Source: Bacillus mobilis (GTDB lineage: Bacteria; Bacillota; Bacilli; Bacillales; Bacillaceae_G). Taken from it: 64,000 nucleotides of DNA. The translations under genes were made by a program, and so were the position numbers. Shown here piece after piece: positions 63,301 to 64,000 of the stretch (the first letter of the stretch is position 1; the number at the start of each line of letters is the position of its first letter). The stretch lies in the NCBI RefSeq assembly GCF_001884045.1, contig NZ_MACF01000069.1, forward strand, positions 78,259 through 142,258. Reading direction: 5' to 3'. The notes below the pieces were generated by a model, which was not told the origin of the DNA, ran no database searches, and worked only from the letters and a program-made list of their open reading frames with translations.

Positions 63301-64000
63301 TGTGATTTTTGCAATGTATTCAGCGCACCATTAATATCCGCATGAATACATGTTCCTGCTTTACTTTGATACAGACCACGAGTGATTCGTTTGCCGCTAA
63401 AATAATATTGGGCTCTATTATCCTTAGACCAAACTGGAACCGGATCTTTGTCTAGGAAACTGGCTTTTGAAGTATAGCTTTCTTCTTGTTTGAAAAATCG
63501 GATACCTTCTTTTATACATTTATTCTCAATTGCTGCAATCAGCTTATGAAACGGGATTTGAACAAACTTTTGATTATTCTTTTTCCCCATATCAGATTTT
63601 TGTTTCCAACCAGTGTTATAGCCTATGACAATCGTATCTATGCCAAATGCTTTCACTTTTTTAAACAACAGGCCTACCGTTTCTGAAATGTAACCATTTA
63701 TTTGTCGTTCTCGTTTATGCCAAAGTGCAGCCATTTTATTCGTTACAACGCGTTTTGAAATTCCATTTTCTATATTTTTTTGCTGTAAATTACGTATCAT
63801 TTTGTTGAAGTACTGGTTAATGGATTTTAGTTTTTTTCCATCAATTAAAAATGCATCACCTGTATTTGTCACGCAACTTACTAATCTATCTACACCTAAA
63901 TCGCAACTCAAAGCGTTACTAATGGTCGCTGATTGTTTCTTCATTTGAGAAACGTGCATTTCATATGTGTAATGCACCTCAAAGAACCGACCTTTTTGCT
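63210..64000 (-). CDS. tnpB: IS200/IS605-family TnpB-like protein, variant active site, 5' part outside window
   Basis: At least 263 residues; the frame continues past 64000 (upstream codons GRFFEVHYTYEMH are typical TnpB), so no start is visible and the GTG at 63977 is internal. RuvC-I is CDLGVDRLVSCVTNTG. The usual RuvC-II Glu site reads IVIGYN with no Glu, but a Glu lies later in FFKQEESYTSKASF where standard TnpB has its TSQTCSxCG, and the zinc-finger Cys are absent. RuvC-III is HADINGALN. This matches the TnpB group with rearranged catalytic Glu. No tnpA is seen downstream. It would be a guide-RNA directed nuclease. Confidence 0.88.
   Translation of the reverse strand, partial: QKGRFFEVHYTYEMHVSQMKKQSATISNALSCDLGVDRLVSCVTNTGDAFLIDGKKLKSINQYFNKMIRNLQQKNIENGISKRVVTNKMAALWHKRERQINGYISETVGLLFKKVKAFGIDTIVIGYNTGWKQKSDMGKKNNQKFVQIPFHKLIAAIENKCIKEGIRFFKQEESYTSKASFLDKDPVPVWSKDNRAQYYFSGKRITRGLYQSKAGTCIHADINGALNTLQKSQVVELDGNLKVKTPILLEVQKRKAVASRIA

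Overview
The window looks like a chromosomal segment of the Bacillus cereus group (B. cereus / thuringiensis / anthracis relatives). The evidence is low G+C DNA with strong GGAGG-type ribosome binding sites and several B. cereus-group hallmarks: a FosB bacillithiol transferase, a CotH kinase divergent from a CotG/ExsB-like exosporium protein, a YjcZ-type 28-residue spore peptide, a CotF-like protein and a YkvU/SpoVB-type flippase. Short dispersed intergenic repeats that begin AAAGTGAAACT also fit. No rRNA, tRNA or CRISPR array was seen.

Positions 1 to about 42,340 are mostly core-type, single-gene transcription units, many closed by intrinsic terminators. They include a CorC/HlyC-type transporter end, a PLD-family cardiolipin synthase-like enzyme, an acyl-CoA thioesterase, a YcgR/YcgQ-like permease pair, CorA, DedA, Nudix, CotH/ExsB, FosB, an OppA-type lipoprotein, an alkyltransferase, NamA, a zinc-binding ZnuA flanked by two Zur boxes, a CobW GTPase, oxidoreductases, Dps, a Cache-type chemoreceptor, an RsgA paralogue, and an MFS / aldo-keto reductase pair divergent from an ArsR regulator with a perfect 32-nt palindrome. 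Several small genes were read directly from the DNA: 3848-3934, 20395-20532, 40660-40785, 57141-57308 and, less surely, 36152-36220.

Positions 40,851 to 62,891 form a galacto-N-biose (Gal-beta-1,3-GalNAc) foraging island. Two large secreted GH101 endo-alpha-N-acetylgalactosaminidases (43171-46671 and 46944-51296) would release the disaccharide from mucin-type O-glycans. A lipoprotein and two permeases (62789 to 59482) would import it, and a GH112 phosphorylase (57298-59469) would split it into Gal-1-P and GalNAc. GalT (40851-42341) would take the Gal-1-P, so no galactokinase is needed. A ROK kinase, an AgaA/NagA-type deacetylase, an AgaS deaminase/isomerase, a LacC-type kinase and a LacD aldolase would take GalNAc to triose phosphates. 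There is no local ATPase and no local regulator.

The strongest new observation is that four promoters in this island share one architecture: upstream of galT, both GH101 genes and the ABC/phosphorylase operon. Each has two CAA(G/T)AT half-sites exactly 21 bp apart, then exactly 5 bp, a TTG-type -35 element, exactly 17 bp and a -10 element. This defines a candidate regulon for an unidentified activator, with cre-like (CcpA) sites at three of the four promoters. A relic of the 3' end of another GH101 gene lies at about 42761-42858.

From about 62,925 to the window end lies an IS200/IS605-type element: a TnpB-like nuclease of the variant group whose RuvC-II glutamate appears to be relocated and which lacks the zinc-finger cysteines, plus its 3' omegaRNA-like region and right-end hairpin. 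It abuts the island promoter.
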